DNA from: Alienimonas chondri
Lineage (GTDB): Bacteria; Planctomycetota; Planctomycetia; Planctomycetales; Planctomycetaceae
Direction: 5' to 3'
DNA length: 42,040 nt
Assembly: GCF_013036045.1 (NCBI RefSeq)
Contig: NZ_WTPX01000026.1
Span: 1 to 42,040, forward strand
This document shows positions 25,303 to 34,241 of this stretch, piece after piece (within the stretch, counting starts at the first letter, position 1; every line of letters begins with the position of its first letter). The notes under the pieces are model-generated. The model saw only the letters and a program-made list of their open reading frames with translations, was not told where the DNA came from and made no database searches. A program made the position numbers and the translations under genes.

Positions 25303-26400
25303 TCAGAGAGGTTCGTTTGGAACTTCGCCGCCCTTCGCGCTGCCGGCGGCCCGCCAGGTGTCCGCGTTGACGGTCTCGGAGACGAATCGCACGCTGCCGT
25401 CGCCCAAAGCGAGATTCACCCCGCCGGCGTGATACGACCGCGCCGCGGACATCCCCCGATTCACCCAGAAAAAACAGTCGAACCGCGAGTCGTTCGGAAG
25501 CAACGCGTGGTTGTATTGGGTGTTTTCATACCCCTGGCCCGCCCATATCCGCCCACGAGCGGCGACGAATCGATTCGTCCCGCCGGGAACCGTCGGCGGA
25601 GTCGTCGCGGGCGCCAAACAGTTCGATTCCGTCACCTCCGTCAGCGGAACCACGAGCGCCATATAGAGTTTGGGATCCGGCGGAGTCTCGCCGCCGGTCG
25701 TTTCGTCTACGCCGCCCGCCCCGAGAGTCCGTTCGCTCAGCAGGGCGGTATTGGTCAGCCCGTCGCGGCAGTGCGCGAGGGAACGAGGGACGAGGGAATT
25801 GAACATTCCGTCGGCGCGCTCGTCGTGGGCGCCGTCGTCGTCCTGGCCCGGTCGGTTCAGGCCGGAGCCTGTGCACGGCGCATAGTTCGTCGGGGCGGTG
25901 GTGACGTCGCCGTCCGTGCCGGCCACGCGGCGGCCTTCGCCCGAGGGGCAGAGGAAGGTCGGGATCATCGTCCCGATCGTGGGGAAGTGTTCCGCCCTCA
26001 GCGGCGATCCGCCGAAGCCGGGTTCATAAAGCGTGAGATCCGTATTTAAGGCGTTTCGCACGTTCGCCTGATCCAGGTACGGCAGCGTGTAGGCGAAGGC
26101 GCTCCAATAGTACTGCTTGTTCGCGGTCGGTTCGGTATGGCCGTTGTAGCCGATCGGAAGCGAACGGTGCGTTGATTCATAATTGTGCAGCGCCAACGCG
26201 ATCTGCTTGAGATTATTCTTGCACTGCGCGGTGCGGGCGGCTTCGCGGGCCTGCTGCACCGCGGGCAGCAATAGCGACACCAGGATCGCGATAACGGCGA
26301 TCACCACCAGCAGCTCGATTAACGTGAACCCGGTTCGATTTTGAAACCGTTGAGGGACGCGGCGGACGGGGGCGGGAAAAGGTCGGTTGTGAGTGCGCAC
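25303..26400 (-). CDS. DUF1559 protein with type IV pilin-like N-terminus
   Basis: 365 residues from GTG 26400; ATG 26490 would give a longer leader. The prepilin cleavage site is G24/F25 in [20 protein letters not shown], followed by the typical planctomycete continuation [20 protein letters not shown] and [15 protein letters not shown]. The C-terminus has the DUF1559 (SBP_bac_10) motifs [20 protein letters not shown]. Such proteins form large paralogous families in planctomycetes and are presumed pseudopilins or surface fibres processed by a prepilin peptidase; the role is not settled. Ten or so cysteines are spread through the globular part. It stands between a hairpin on each side and is probably monocistronic. 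Confidence 0.92.
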   Translation of the reverse strand: MRTHNRPFPAPVRRVPQRFQNRTGFTLIELLVVIAVIAILVSLLLPAVQQAREAARTAQCKNNLKQIALALHNYESTHRSLPIGYNGHTEPTANKQYYWSAFAYTLPYLDQANVRNALNTDLTLYEPGFGGSPLRAEHFPTIGTMIPTFLCPSGEGRRVAGTDGDVTTAPTNYAPCTGSGLNRPGQDDDGAHDERADGMFNSLVPRSLAHCRDGLTNTALLSERTLGAGGVDETTGGETPPDPKLYMALVVPLTEVTESNCLAPATTPPTVPGGTNRFVAARGRIWAGQGYENTQYNHALLPNDSRFDCFFWVNRGMSAARSYHAGGVNLALGDGSVRFVSETVNADTWRAAGSAKGGEVPNEPL

Positions 26401-26493
26401 GAATTGAGTGGGGCGGGGCGAACCGCGAGCGCGCCCGTGTCCGACGGACCGCAACGCGAATCGCGAGAGAGGTGGGGTGCGACCCCGCATCGC

Positions 26494-26513
26494 GCCGACG
26501 CGCACGCGTCGGC
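26494..26513 (-). terminator. Hairpin after the cysteine-rich gene
   Basis: GCCGACGCG (26494-26502) pairs with CGCGTCGGC (26505-26513) around a two-base loop (the innermost pair probably opens). On the minus strand it begins 13 bases after the stop of the gene at 26526. No T-tract, so termination is suggested only. Confidence 0.45.
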
Positions 26514-26525
26514 CTCGGGGCCGCG

Positions 26526-27167
26526 TTAGAGAGCGGAGGCCGCAAGCAGCAATCGGGGCGGCGGCGTCGGCGGTTCGGCGTCCAGCGTGGCGACGCAGAC
26601 GGACCGCGGCCGTTCCCACTCGATCGGCGCCGGCAGTTCGCCGTCAAACAGGATCGGCCGCAGTGCCCAGGGCAGGGCGCCGCAGGCCGCGATCTCGCCG
26701 CGGCACTTCTGAGCCATCCAACCCAACGGGGCGGGCGGAGCGTCGTCGTCGACGTCCGCGTCCGAGTCGCAGCCCCCCCTCTTCGTCCCGCAGCAACTCG
26801 CCTTCGGCGCCGGCTTTGACTCGTTTTGAGGCTTCGTCGTCCCGCAGCAGGACTTGCCGGCCGGAGCGGCGCTCTCGGCGGCCGCCTCACGCTTTGCGGC
26901 GTCATGGACGAATGCGGGGATGCTCACCCCGTTCGCCTTCGCCCACGCGACTTTTTGAGCGTTCGTGAAGCAGCAACACCCGGTCCAACAGGCGCTCGCC
27001 GAGGCGCAGCCGCACGGCCGATCCCGGCAGGGATAGAGTTCCGAACGATCCTTCCCGTTCTCTCCGACGGCCGCGGCGGGCACGGGGATCGGCGCCGGCA
27101 GTTGGCAAACGATCATCGCCAGCAACGTCACCCACGCCACGCCCCGCTGACGAGCGGGACGCTTCAT
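26526..27167 (-). CDS. Small cysteine-rich secreted protein, planctomycete family of unknown function
   Basis: 213 residues from ATG 27167, chosen for its signal sequence ([20 protein letters not shown], then [13 protein letters not shown]); an ATG at 27200 is also possible. The conserved part (about 42-80) is a run of closely spaced cysteines, [20 protein letters not shown], followed by [19 protein letters not shown] recognise this pattern from unnamed planctomycete proteins but not a function; the CxxxxCxC...CxxxCCC arrangement suggests metal binding or a disulfide knot. Two further CCGT pairs follow in a Lys/Ala-rich segment ([18 protein letters not shown]), and a Cys-containing C-terminus. 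Context gives no partner. Confidence 0.72.
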   Translation of the reverse strand: MKRPARQRGVAWVTLLAMIVCQLPAPIPVPAAAVGENGKDRSELYPCRDRPCGCASASACWTGCCCFTNAQKVAWAKANGVSIPAFVHDAAKREAAAESAAPAGKSCCGTTKPQNESKPAPKASCCGTKRGGCDSDADVDDDAPPAPLGWMAQKCRGEIAACGALPWALRPILFDGELPAPIEWERPRSVCVATLDAEPPTPPPRLLLAASAL

Positions 27168-27277
27168 CACGCGTCGGCGGCGGCTGCGGCGGGCGAACAT
27201 ACGATCGATCGCAGTGTACCTGTCCGATTCTCTCCATTGCATGCACGGGCGACGGATCGACGCGGCGCATCGACCGC

Positions 27278-27535
27278 TCATCGCCTACGTCGCAGCAAAT
27301 AGCGACCGAAATCCCAAAGCCCCGCGAAGCGGTACCCCGGATCGACGTATCTCTCGACGACGTAGAAGGCGAAGTAATACGCGCGGCAGAACGCCCACAC
27401 GCACAGAGCCAGCAGCGCCGCGGTCGTCCAAGAAGTCTCCCGAGCGATCAGCAATCCGCCGGCCAGCGTGCCGAGCGCGACGAACAGCCCGGCTTTCGCG
27501 TACAGCGCGAGGGGCGAGGCGAGGTCGCGGTTCAT
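27278..27535 (-). CDS. Small membrane protein, function unknown
   Basis: 85 residues from ATG 27535 (MNRDLASPLALYAKAG); a longer frame to 27703 overlaps the divergent permease gene and reads Arg/Pro-rich. Two membrane segments, AGLFVALGTLAGGLLIA and AALLALCVWAFCRAYYFAFY, are followed by an aromatic/basic tail VERYVDPGYRFAGLWDFGRY LLRRRR. No family recognised. It is the first gene of the minus-strand block and lies 110 bases before the cysteine-rich gene. Confidence 0.7.
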   Translation of the reverse strand: MNRDLASPLALYAKAGLFVALGTLAGGLLIARETSWTTAALLALCVWAFCRAYYFAFYVVERYVDPGYRFAGLWDFGRYLLRRRR

Positions 27536-27683
27536 GCCAACGGAACGTCGCCCGCGGGTTGAACCGCTCACGACGCCGGTCGACGCCGACGGCACTCGGG
27601 CTTTCAGCGGGGCGGACGGCGGTCTACGTTCCCGCCAAACGGAAGCCGTCTCACCCGGCCCGGCCGGGATCCCGCATTGCACC

Positions 27684-28586
27684 ATGACGAACGCCACCTC
27701 CACGCCGGTCGCCGCGGCTGACGCCGGTCCGGCGACCTCTCCCGCCGCGTCGCCGGCTTCCCCCCGGACCGTAATTCGTCCGCCGGGCGGGTGGCCGGTG
27801 CCGGACTTCTCGGAGATTTGGCGGTATCGCGATCTGCTGGTCTTATTGACGAGCCGGAACGTCGCGGCTCGTTACCGGCAAAGCGTGCTGGGGCTGGGCT
27901 GGGCGCTGGTGCGGCCCGTGACCAGCGTCGGGATCTTCACCGTGATCTTCGGCAAGGCGGTGGGGTTGGAGGACGATCTGCCTGCGGGCATCTCCTACGC
28001 GCTGTTCTCCTTCTGCGGCCTGCTGCCGTGGATGTTCTTCGCCGCCGCCCTCGCCGGCACGACGGAGAGCGTGGTGGGTGCCCAAGACATGCTGACGAAG
28101 GTCTATTTCCCGCGGATCGTGTTGCCGCTGTCGAACCTCGGCGTGGCGGCGGTCGATCTGGCGATCCAACTCGTGCTGCTCGTCATCGCGCTGGCCGTCT
28201 ATCGGATCCTGCCAGGGCTCGAAATCCTCGCACTGCCGGCGTTCCTGCTACTCGCCGCGACGGCGGCCCTCGCCTGCGGACTGTGGCTGACGGCGTTGAA
28301 CGTGAAGTACCGCGACGTGAAGTACGCGGTTCCGTTCATGCTTCAGGCGGGCATGTACCTCTGCCCGATCATTTATCCGGTGACGAAAATCCCGGAGCAA
28401 TGGCGGGCCGTTTACTTCCTTAACCCGATGGCCGGGGCGATCGAGGGCGTCCGCTGGAGCGTGCTGGGAGCCGAGCCGCCGGATTGGGGCTACGTCGGCC
28501 TGTCCGCCGCGGCGACCGCGCTGTTGTTAGCCGGCGGGACGATGTACTTCACCCGCACGGAACGCACCTTCGCGGACATCATCTGA
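27684..28586 (+). CDS. ABC-2 type permease of the polysaccharide-export (Wzm/TagG) family
   Basis: 300 residues from ATG 27684. An amphipathic, Pro-rich N-terminus (about 1-50) leads to the family hallmark IWRYRDLLVLLTSRNVAARY RQSVLGLGWALVRP. Six membrane segments follow, among them SVGIFTVIFGKAV, YALFSFCGLLPWMFFAAAL, VDLAIQLVLLVIALAVY and AATAALACGLWLTALN, then NVKYRDVKYAVPFML and PIIYPVTKIPEQWRA with LNPMAGAIEGVRW near the end. Such permeases work with an ATPase (Wzt/TagH) to export O-antigen, teichoic acid or capsule chains. No ATPase follows: the next gene is a DUF1501 protein on the other strand. The partner must be elsewhere, or the locus is a remnant. Confidence 0.9.
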   Translation: MTNATSTPVAAADAGPATSPAASPASPRTVIRPPGGWPVPDFSEIWRYRDLLVLLTSRNVAARYRQSVLGLGWALVRPVTSVGIFTVIFGKAVGLEDDLPAGISYALFSFCGLLPWMFFAAALAGTTESVVGAQDMLTKVYFPRIVLPLSNLGVAAVDLAIQLVLLVIALAVYRILPGLEILALPAFLLLAATAALACGLWLTALNVKYRDVKYAVPFMLQAGMYLCPIIYPVTKIPEQWRAVYFLNPMAGAIEGVRWSVLGAEPPDWGYVGLSAAATALLLAGGTMYFTRTERTFADII

Positions 28587-28605
28587 CCGGCCGCGGCGAA
28601 CCCTC

Positions 28606-28679
28606 GGCAGCCCGAGGCGCGAGCCGAGGCCAGACGACGTCCCAACGTTGCACAACCTCGGCTTGCGCCTCGGGCTGCC
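28606..28679. repeat. Long imperfect inverted repeat (REP-like element) between convergent genes
   Basis: The 24-base arm at 28606-28629 (GGCAGCCCGAGGCGCGAGCC then GAGG) is the reverse complement of 28656-28679 apart from one position that gives a G-U pair in RNA. The spacer is 26 bases. The palindromic unit CAGCCCGAGGCGCGAGCCGA is itself half-symmetric (CCGAGGC...GCCGAGG-like) and resembles intergenic repeats seen in other planctomycete genomes. It lies between the permease stop (28586) and the DUF1501 stop (28699), where it could also terminate both transcripts. Confidence 0.75.
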
Positions 28680-28698
28680 AATGTCGCGAGTGTTCGTC

Positions 28699-30006
28699 TT
28701 AGACGAACAACGCGCGGACTGCGTGGCCGCCGTCGGTGACGGGCACGGGGCGTTCGCCGGCGTACAACTCCAGATGCGGGTCGATGCCCATGGCGTGGTA
28801 GATCGTCGCGTGCAGGTCCGGCACGCTGACGGGGTCGGCGACGATCGACATGCCCAATTCGTCCGTTTCGCCGACGGCCCTGCCGAGGTTCAGTCCGCCG
28901 CCCGCGAGGACGGAGGTGAAGCTCTTGCCGTGGTGACCGCGGCCGCCGCCGCCGTCAAACCCGGCGGGACGGCCGAACTCCGTGGCGACGACGACCAGCG
29001 TCTTGTCCAGCAGGCCCTGAGCTGCGAGATCGTCCGTCAGGGCGGCGAGGGCGACGTCGAGCTCCCGGATGAGCAGGTGCTGCATCGCCTGGCCCTCGTT
29101 GTGCGTGTCCCAGCCGGTGCCGTTGGTGAAGGCGATATTGTGGGAGACTTCGACGAACCGCACGCCCCGCTGCACCAGTCGGCGGGCCAGCAGGCAGCGC
29201 TGGCCGAACTCGGAGCCGTAGGCGTTCCGCAGGTCGGCCGGTTCGTCGGAGGCGTCGAAGATCTGGGCGAACTCCGGCCCGGCCAGTCGCAGCGCTTCGG
29301 CGATCGTTTCGTCGTAGGCTCGAATCGCGTCGGCGCCCTCGGGAGTGCGGCCCAGCGCATCCTCGCGGATTCGGCCGAGCAGCCGTTCCCGCCGCGCCCG
29401 ACGCTCCGCCGGCAGGTTGCCGGGGACGGTCAGGCCGGAGGGACCGCGGCTGGTGTCCGTCAGATACACGAAGTTCGCGGACGGGCCGAGGAAGCCCGGG
29501 CCGCGGCTGACGGAGGGCATCCCGATCAGCATGTAGGCCGGCACGTTGTCGCCCGCGGCACCTAACTCGGACGCCATCACGCTGCCGATCGACGGGTAGA
29601 CGACCGTGCCGGTGGTGTTCCGGCCGGTGTGCATGCGGTTGACGGCCCGGGCGTGCTCGTCGATCACGTCGTGGTTCGTGGAGCGAATTACCGCCAACCG
29701 ATCCGCCCGATCGGCGAGCATCGGCAGGTGTTCGCAGAACTCCACCCCGGGAATCGCCGTCGGGATCGCGGGGTACGCCGAACCCTGCTTGCGCGTCTTG
29801 GGGTCGCCGACCCGTTTCGGGTCGAACGTGTCGATCTGACAGGCTCCGCCGCCCAGCCAGAGGACGATGCAATGCTCCGCCTTCCCAGCGGGCAGGGCGG
29901 CGGCCGCGTCTTCCGCCCGCGCGGTTCGCATCAGGCCGCGGGGGAGCGTCGCCGCGGCGCTCGCGGCGGCGGCGGAAGTCAGCAGGGAGCGACGGGTGAG
30001 GGACAT
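28699..30006 (-). CDS. DUF1501 family protein (Tat-exported)
   Basis: 435 residues from ATG 30006, which begins with a Tat-like signal MSLTRRSLLTSAAAASAAAT. The fold is of the alkaline-phosphatase/sulfatase superfamily type: LWLGGGACQIDTFDPKR, LPMLADRADRLAVIRSTNHD, GYAEP-like early loops, then a C-terminal ATEFGRPAGFDGGGGRGHH and HAMGIDPHLELYAGERPVPV. It lacks the sulfatase CxPSR site. DUF1501 proteins are abundant in planctomycetes, usually next to DUF1549/DUF1553 proteins; their activity is unproven. Located 76 bases after the LamG-DUF1549-DUF1553 gene, forming a two-gene operon. Confidence 0.93.
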   Translation of the reverse strand: MSLTRRSLLTSAAAASAAATLPRGLMRTARAEDAAAALPAGKAEHCIVLWLGGGACQIDTFDPKRVGDPKTRKQGSAYPAIPTAIPGVEFCEHLPMLADRADRLAVIRSTNHDVIDEHARAVNRMHTGRNTTGTVVYPSIGSVMASELGAAGDNVPAYMLIGMPSVSRGPGFLGPSANFVYLTDTSRGPSGLTVPGNLPAERRARRERLLGRIREDALGRTPEGADAIRAYDETIAEALRLAGPEFAQIFDASDEPADLRNAYGSEFGQRCLLARRLVQRGVRFVEVSHNIAFTNGTGWDTHNEGQAMQHLLIRELDVALAALTDDLAAQGLLDKTLVVVATEFGRPAGFDGGGGRGHHGKSFTSVLAGGGLNLGRAVGETDELGMSIVADPVSVPDLHATIYHAMGIDPHLELYAGERPVPVTDGGHAVRALFV

Positions 30007-30082
30007 CTTGGTCGGCGGGGAGAGATGTTCGGGGGCGTCCCTCACGCGGCGAGCGGTCAGGACGGGGAGCGACGTGCGGCCG

Positions 30083-33000
30083 TCACGGCACGAAGGGGAA
30101 CTCCGGGCTGTTCAGCAGCGCCCACAGCAGGTCTTCGTAGCGTTCCCGCCAGTCGTCGGTCAGCCGGGCGGTGGGCGGATCGCCGGCTTCGACCTTCCTC
30201 CGCAACTCGATCTGGCGGTTAGCCGCCTCCGAAAGGAACTGGTTCGTCCAGGTGACGCCCGGGTTCGGCAAGAAGTGCGGCGGGTTCGCCGGTTCGCCGG
30301 TCGTCCGTTCATTCCACCCTTCAGACAGCAGTTCCTTGAACAGGGAGGCCTCGTGGTCGGTCGGGGGGCGGGTGAAGATCGCCCGGACGGTGCGCTCCGC
30401 CAGCGCTTCCGGCGAATCGGCCGCGAGGGCGAACTCGGTGAAGCGGCTGTCCTCGGACAGACGGGTAAACCGTTCTCCCAGCACGCCGTTCTCCAGCAAC
30501 GCCGGCTGGGTGACGTCCGGGCTGTCGTCGCGAACGTTTCGCGGGTCCGGCCGCGAACCCCGCCAACCGAAGGCGCTCAGCAGTTCCACGAACGGTTCGG
30601 CCCGCGGCACCGTCAGGCTCTCGCGGTCACGGTCGGTGGACAGGCTGACGAACTCCCAAGCCCGCCGCGGACGGCCGAAGTTCTGGCCCTGTTTCTCGTT
30701 GCGGGCGCCGTCGGCGTCGATCGTCACCAGCCCGGCCTTCAGGCGTTTCCCGCTGGCCGAGAACAGGCTGTCGACCAGTTGCTCCGCCGTCATCCGCTGG
30801 CGCGTCGGCCCGGCGAACAGGGCGCGTTCCGCGTACTCCTCGGCGATTTGCCGTCCGTAGACGTGCGAGTTCAGAATCAGCCGGGTCACGTGCTTCAGGT
30901 CGTAGCCGGACAGAACCAACTCGTCCGCCAGATAGGCGAGCAGCTCCGGGTGGGAGGGTTCGCCGAAGCTCCAGTCGTGCGGCGTGTCGACGATTCCGCG
31001 GCCGAGGTAGCGGGTCCACAGCCGGTTGACCATCACCTCCGCAAACCGACGGTTTTGGTAGTCCGTCACCAGCAGGGCGAGGCGTTCGCGGGTGTCCTTT
31101 TCCGCCTTGAACAGGTCGATCAATTCCGGGGCCGGGTCGCCGTCCCGCAGGCCTTCGAGGGTGAACGCCGGGGCGACGGACTCGCCGGGCTTGAGCGTCA
31201 CCTCGACCGCCGCGTCGGCCACCAGATCCGGCGGGAGGCTGCTGCCGGCGGGCACCGTCTGCGGGGAGCGTTTCAGCATCGCCGCGATGCCGAACAGATC
31301 CTTCTGCAGGAACGGCCGGCTGGGAGCGTCGTGACAGCGGGCGCAGGTCATGTCGGTCGCCAGAAACGCCTGCCCCAGCACATGCGCCTTGGCGGCGAAC
31401 GGGGCGTCGTTCTGGCTCGCCAATTCGAATCCGCCCAGCCCGCCGCTGTACCGCGAACCCTTCATGCGGATCAGCTCCGTGGCGAAGCGGTCCGCGGGAA
31501 GGCTGTCGTAGAAGGCTTCGTGCAGCCACGCGCGGAACGGACCAGTATTGTTCAGCGTCGGATTGACGATCGTCGGGTTCTCCGCGAGCACGTCCTGCCA
31601 CACGCCGACCCAGCCGTCCGCCCAACCGAGGTCGTCCGCCAGATAGCGATCAACGGCGTTCGTCCGGCGTTCGTCCGCGGGATCGGCCAAGAACCGGTCG
31701 ATCTCTTCCGTGGTCGGGATGCGGCCGACGATGTCCAGCGCCGCCCGGCGGAGGAAGACGGCGTCGTCCGCCTCCGGCTGCGGCCGCACGTCCTCGGCGG
31801 CCAGCGTCGCGTTGATGAAGCGGTCGATCGCGTTGTTCTCCGGCAGCCCCTGCGTCGGCTCGGGGACGTCGGCGCGGGGCGTGTAGGCGTCGCGGGTGAA
31901 GTCGTGCCGTGCGTTCCAACGAGCGGTTTCCCCCGCGGAGGCGGCCCGGCGGCGGGTCTGATCGAGCTGCCGCATGGTTTCGGCGTACTCCTCCGTAAAG
32001 GCGACCCATTCGCCGTCGGTCAGCGCCGGGCCGAAAGGTGAACCGTCGTCGACGCTGGGGAGCAGCAGGCGGAACGGTTCGCCAGCCTCGCCTTCGGCGG
32101 GCGCCGGACGGACGAATAGGCCGGCCTCGCCGGTCTCCCGCCGCCGACCGTTTCCGCCCGCGTAGAACTCCGCCCGCACGGCGATCGGCTCGCCGTCGGC
32201 GGTGAAGCGGTGGGTGGTCTCGGCATCGCCCGGCCGCAGGCTCCGCAGACCGGGAGCGGTCAGTTTGCTCGGCGGGTACATGGGCTGGTGGGCGCTGGAA
32301 CTGCGCGTGAAGAAGCGAACGGTCGCGACCTCATCGCCGTCGAAAAACACGCGTGCCCCGCTACGGCTGCGGACCAACAGTTCCCAATCGCCTGCCGGCA
32401 GCGTCGTGCGGCCGCGGGTACGTACGACGAACGCGGCCCCGCGATCTTCTCGCACGCCGGTCGGACCGTACGCATGAGCGACCTGCGGGAAGCCGAACGC
32501 CTCTTGGACGTAGTGATCGGGCGACCGGCCGGGCAGGGGGAAGTTCCACGCCCTCGCGTTGCCCGGGACGCCGGTGACCACTTCGACTGACACCCGACCG
32601 GCGGGGGCGCGAAGCGGCGGACGAGAGGCCAGGATCGGCGGGCGGGCCGTCAGTTCCTCCTCGGACAACACCCCCCGAACGAGCCGCAACGGGCCGATCG
32701 CTCCCTTGAAGGTGCTCCCGGCGCTGCCGCCCATCGCGGAGCCGATCCACAGGTCGTCGTCGTCCGTCACCGGGGCCTTGTCGGTGGCGCCGCCCAAGTC
32801 CCAGACGCCCGCCGTCTCCGTTCCGTTGAGGAACGCCCGCAGACTATCCGGCTTGCCGAAGGTGTAGGTGAAGGCGATGCGGTGGGCACGGCCGTCGCAG
32901 GGGATCACGCCTTCGGAGGTCCAGCGGTGGAACTCTCCGGCTCGATCGGCGAACAGGAAGGAGAGCGCCGCGCTGCCGTCTTTTCCCTGAAGTCGCAGGG

Positions 33001-33460
33001 CGTAATTCTGATTGTTCGGCGGCCGCCCCGCGGCGCCGGTGCGGCCCTTGCAGAGGATGTGTCCGTATCGTCCCTGCTCCAACGCTTCGGGGAACAGCGT
33101 CGCGGTGACGGAAAACGCCTCGCCCTCGTCGATCGTCAACAGGCTGCCGGGGCCGGTGTCGCGGACCCGCAGGAAGCCGTCGGCGCCGGGGGAGAGCCGC
33201 GGCGGGTTCTCCGGGCTGACCTCCGCGGTGTTCTCCAGCGTCCCAGCGATTGGCGCCACGAATTCGCCCGTCGCCGCGACGCCGAGCGCGGTCCCGTGGG
33301 ACGAATGCGTCCAATCCCAGAGCACGTCGGGCGGCGCGTCCCCGGCGGCGGGGGCGGCGGACGGAGTCAGTAAAGCGGCGGCCAGCAGGGCGGCAGAGAA
33401 CGGCACGGCGGTCGACGCCTCGATGACAGAGCGGTGAATGGGATAGCCTTCAACATACAT
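30083..33460 (-). CDS. LamG-DUF1549-DUF1553 planctomycete protein with CxxCH motif
   Basis: 1125 residues from ATG 33460; a GTG at 33406 (VPFSAALLAAALL) would give a shorter, more typical signal peptide. Order: signal, LamG/concanavalin-like domain (about 100-255, with DLWIGSAMGGSAGSTFKGAI), a middle region with a beta-sandwich-like part, then DUF1549 (about 540-715, including RRAALDIVGRIPTTEEIDRF and CARCHD) and DUF1553 (about 800-1110, VMVNRLWTRYLGRGIVDTPH, EPSHPELLAYLADELV, ending LLNSPEFPFVP). CARCH is a potential c-type haem site but the protein has no PSCyt1 domain. Likely exported to the periplasm or cell surface. The gene shares a 172-base divergent region with the sigma-factor gene. 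Confidence 0.9.
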   Translation of the reverse strand: MYVEGYPIHRSVIEASTAVPFSAALLAAALLTPSAAPAAGDAPPDVLWDWTHSSHGTALGVAATGEFVAPIAGTLENTAEVSPENPPRLSPGADGFLRVRDTGPGSLLTIDEGEAFSVTATLFPEALEQGRYGHILCKGRTGAAGRPPNNQNYALRLQGKDGSAALSFLFADRAGEFHRWTSEGVIPCDGRAHRIAFTYTFGKPDSLRAFLNGTETAGVWDLGGATDKAPVTDDDDLWIGSAMGGSAGSTFKGAIGPLRLVRGVLSEEELTARPPILASRPPLRAPAGRVSVEVVTGVPGNARAWNFPLPGRSPDHYVQEAFGFPQVAHAYGPTGVREDRGAAFVVRTRGRTTLPAGDWELLVRSRSGARVFFDGDEVATVRFFTRSSSAHQPMYPPSKLTAPGLRSLRPGDAETTHRFTADGEPIAVRAEFYAGGNGRRRETGEAGLFVRPAPAEGEAGEPFRLLLPSVDDGSPFGPALTDGEWVAFTEEYAETMRQLDQTRRRAASAGETARWNARHDFTRDAYTPRADVPEPTQGLPENNAIDRFINATLAAEDVRPQPEADDAVFLRRAALDIVGRIPTTEEIDRFLADPADERRTNAVDRYLADDLGWADGWVGVWQDVLAENPTIVNPTLNNTGPFRAWLHEAFYDSLPADRFATELIRMKGSRYSGGLGGFELASQNDAPFAAKAHVLGQAFLATDMTCARCHDAPSRPFLQKDLFGIAAMLKRSPQTVPAGSSLPPDLVADAAVEVTLKPGESVAPAFTLEGLRDGDPAPELIDLFKAEKDTRERLALLVTDYQNRRFAEVMVNRLWTRYLGRGIVDTPHDWSFGEPSHPELLAYLADELVLSGYDLKHVTRLILNSHVYGRQIAEEYAERALFAGPTRQRMTAEQLVDSLFSASGKRLKAGLVTIDADGARNEKQGQNFGRPRRAWEFVSLSTDRDRESLTVPRAEPFVELLSAFGWRGSRPDPRNVRDDSPDVTQPALLENGVLGERFTRLSEDSRFTEFALAADSPEALAERTVRAIFTRPPTDHEASLFKELLSEGWNERTTGEPANPPHFLPNPGVTWTNQFLSEAANRQIELRRKVEAGDPPTARLTDDWRERYEDLLWALLNSPEFPFVP

Positions 33461-33632
33461 CAGAGCGTCCGCATGTGTAGCTACCGCATCGCTCCAAGCT
33501 TCATCTGAGCGCTGCTGCATCCGGTCGCCCGGCGACTTACGATGATTTCGCCTCCCATCGAAATTTGCGTGTCCGAATCGGACGGCATCCGCTCTGAGTC
33601 TCCGTCTCGCCGTTCTATCCATCCCCCGCCGC
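33461..33632. promoter_or_regulatory. Divergent promoter region of the sigma-factor locus
   Basis: 172 bases separate the two start codons, so promoters for both arms must be here. It is AT-richer than its surroundings (for example ACTTACGATGATTTCG and GAAATTTGCGTG). I see no certain -35/-10 or ECF-type GAAC/TCT pair; the location is inferred from gene orientation only. Confidence 0.5.
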
Positions 33633-34241
33633 ATGTCCGATCGTTCCTCTGCCGCCGATGTCCCCGCCGACGGTCCGCCCGTCCAAGCGGCGGTCGATCG
33701 GGCGCAGATGAACGAGTTCGCCCGCCTCCTCGGCGGGGCCCAGCGGCAGTTATTCCTGTATCTGATGGGGTTGATGGCTGATCGGGCTGCGGCGGAGGAC
33801 GTCCTGCAGGAGACGAACCTCGTTCTCTGGCGGGAGTTCGAGCGATTTGAACCCGGCACGAACTTCACCGCGTGGAGCTGCCGCGTCGCGTTCAATCAGG
33901 TGAGGGCCTACCGCACGAAGCGCGGGCGGGATCGGTTGGTGTTCAGCGATGCGTTCCTGTCCGCCGTCGACGAGGAACTGACCCGCGAGGCCGACCGCCT
34001 GGAGGAACGCCGGGCGGCATTGGCGAGTTGCCTCGATCGCCTCCCCGATCACCACCGCGAACTCGTCCGTCACCGGTATCTCGGCGAGGGCACGACCGAG
34101 GCGCTGGCGGATCGACTGGGCAAGCGACCCGATGCGGTGCTGCGGATGCTCTCCCGCGTGCGGCAGACGCTGCACGAGTGCGTCACTCGCAAGCTCGCCG
34201 GCCTCGGTTCGCCGCGCGGATCGGGGGTGGGTCTTGTCTGA
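33633..34241 (+). CDS. ECF-type RNA polymerase sigma factor (Rhodopirellula/Verrucomicrobium family)
   Basis: 202 residues. Sigma2 region (about 25-95): FARLLGGAQRQLFLYLMGLM, AAAEDVLQETNLVLWREFERF and NFTAWSCRVAFNQVRAYRTK. Sigma4 (about 130-190): LASCLDRLPDHHRELVRHRY followed by a helix-turn-helix TTEALADRLGKRPDAVLRML and SRVRQTLHECV. The variant matches the sigma family common in planctomycetes and verrucomicrobia, which is usually followed by a FecR-like protein. The stop overlaps the next start by 8 bases (TTG 34234), which implies coupled translation. It is probably autoregulated from the divergent region; the target promoters are unknown. Confidence 0.93.
   Translation: MSDRSSAADVPADGPPVQAAVDRAQMNEFARLLGGAQRQLFLYLMGLMADRAAAEDVLQETNLVLWREFERFEPGTNFTAWSCRVAFNQVRAYRTKRGRDRLVFSDAFLSAVDEELTREADRLEERRAALASCLDRLPDHHRELVRHRYLGEGTTEALADRLGKRPDAVLRMLSRVRQTLHECVTRKLAGLGSPRGSGVGLV

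Noticed and set aside
29867-32041. Plus-strand frame across DUF1501 and LamG-DUF1549 genes
   Set aside because: Antisense to two clear family members and low complexity; no start context.
33461-33632. Specific ECF -35/-10 promoter pair in the divergent region
   Set aside because: No pair could be chosen above chance by eye, so only the region is reported.
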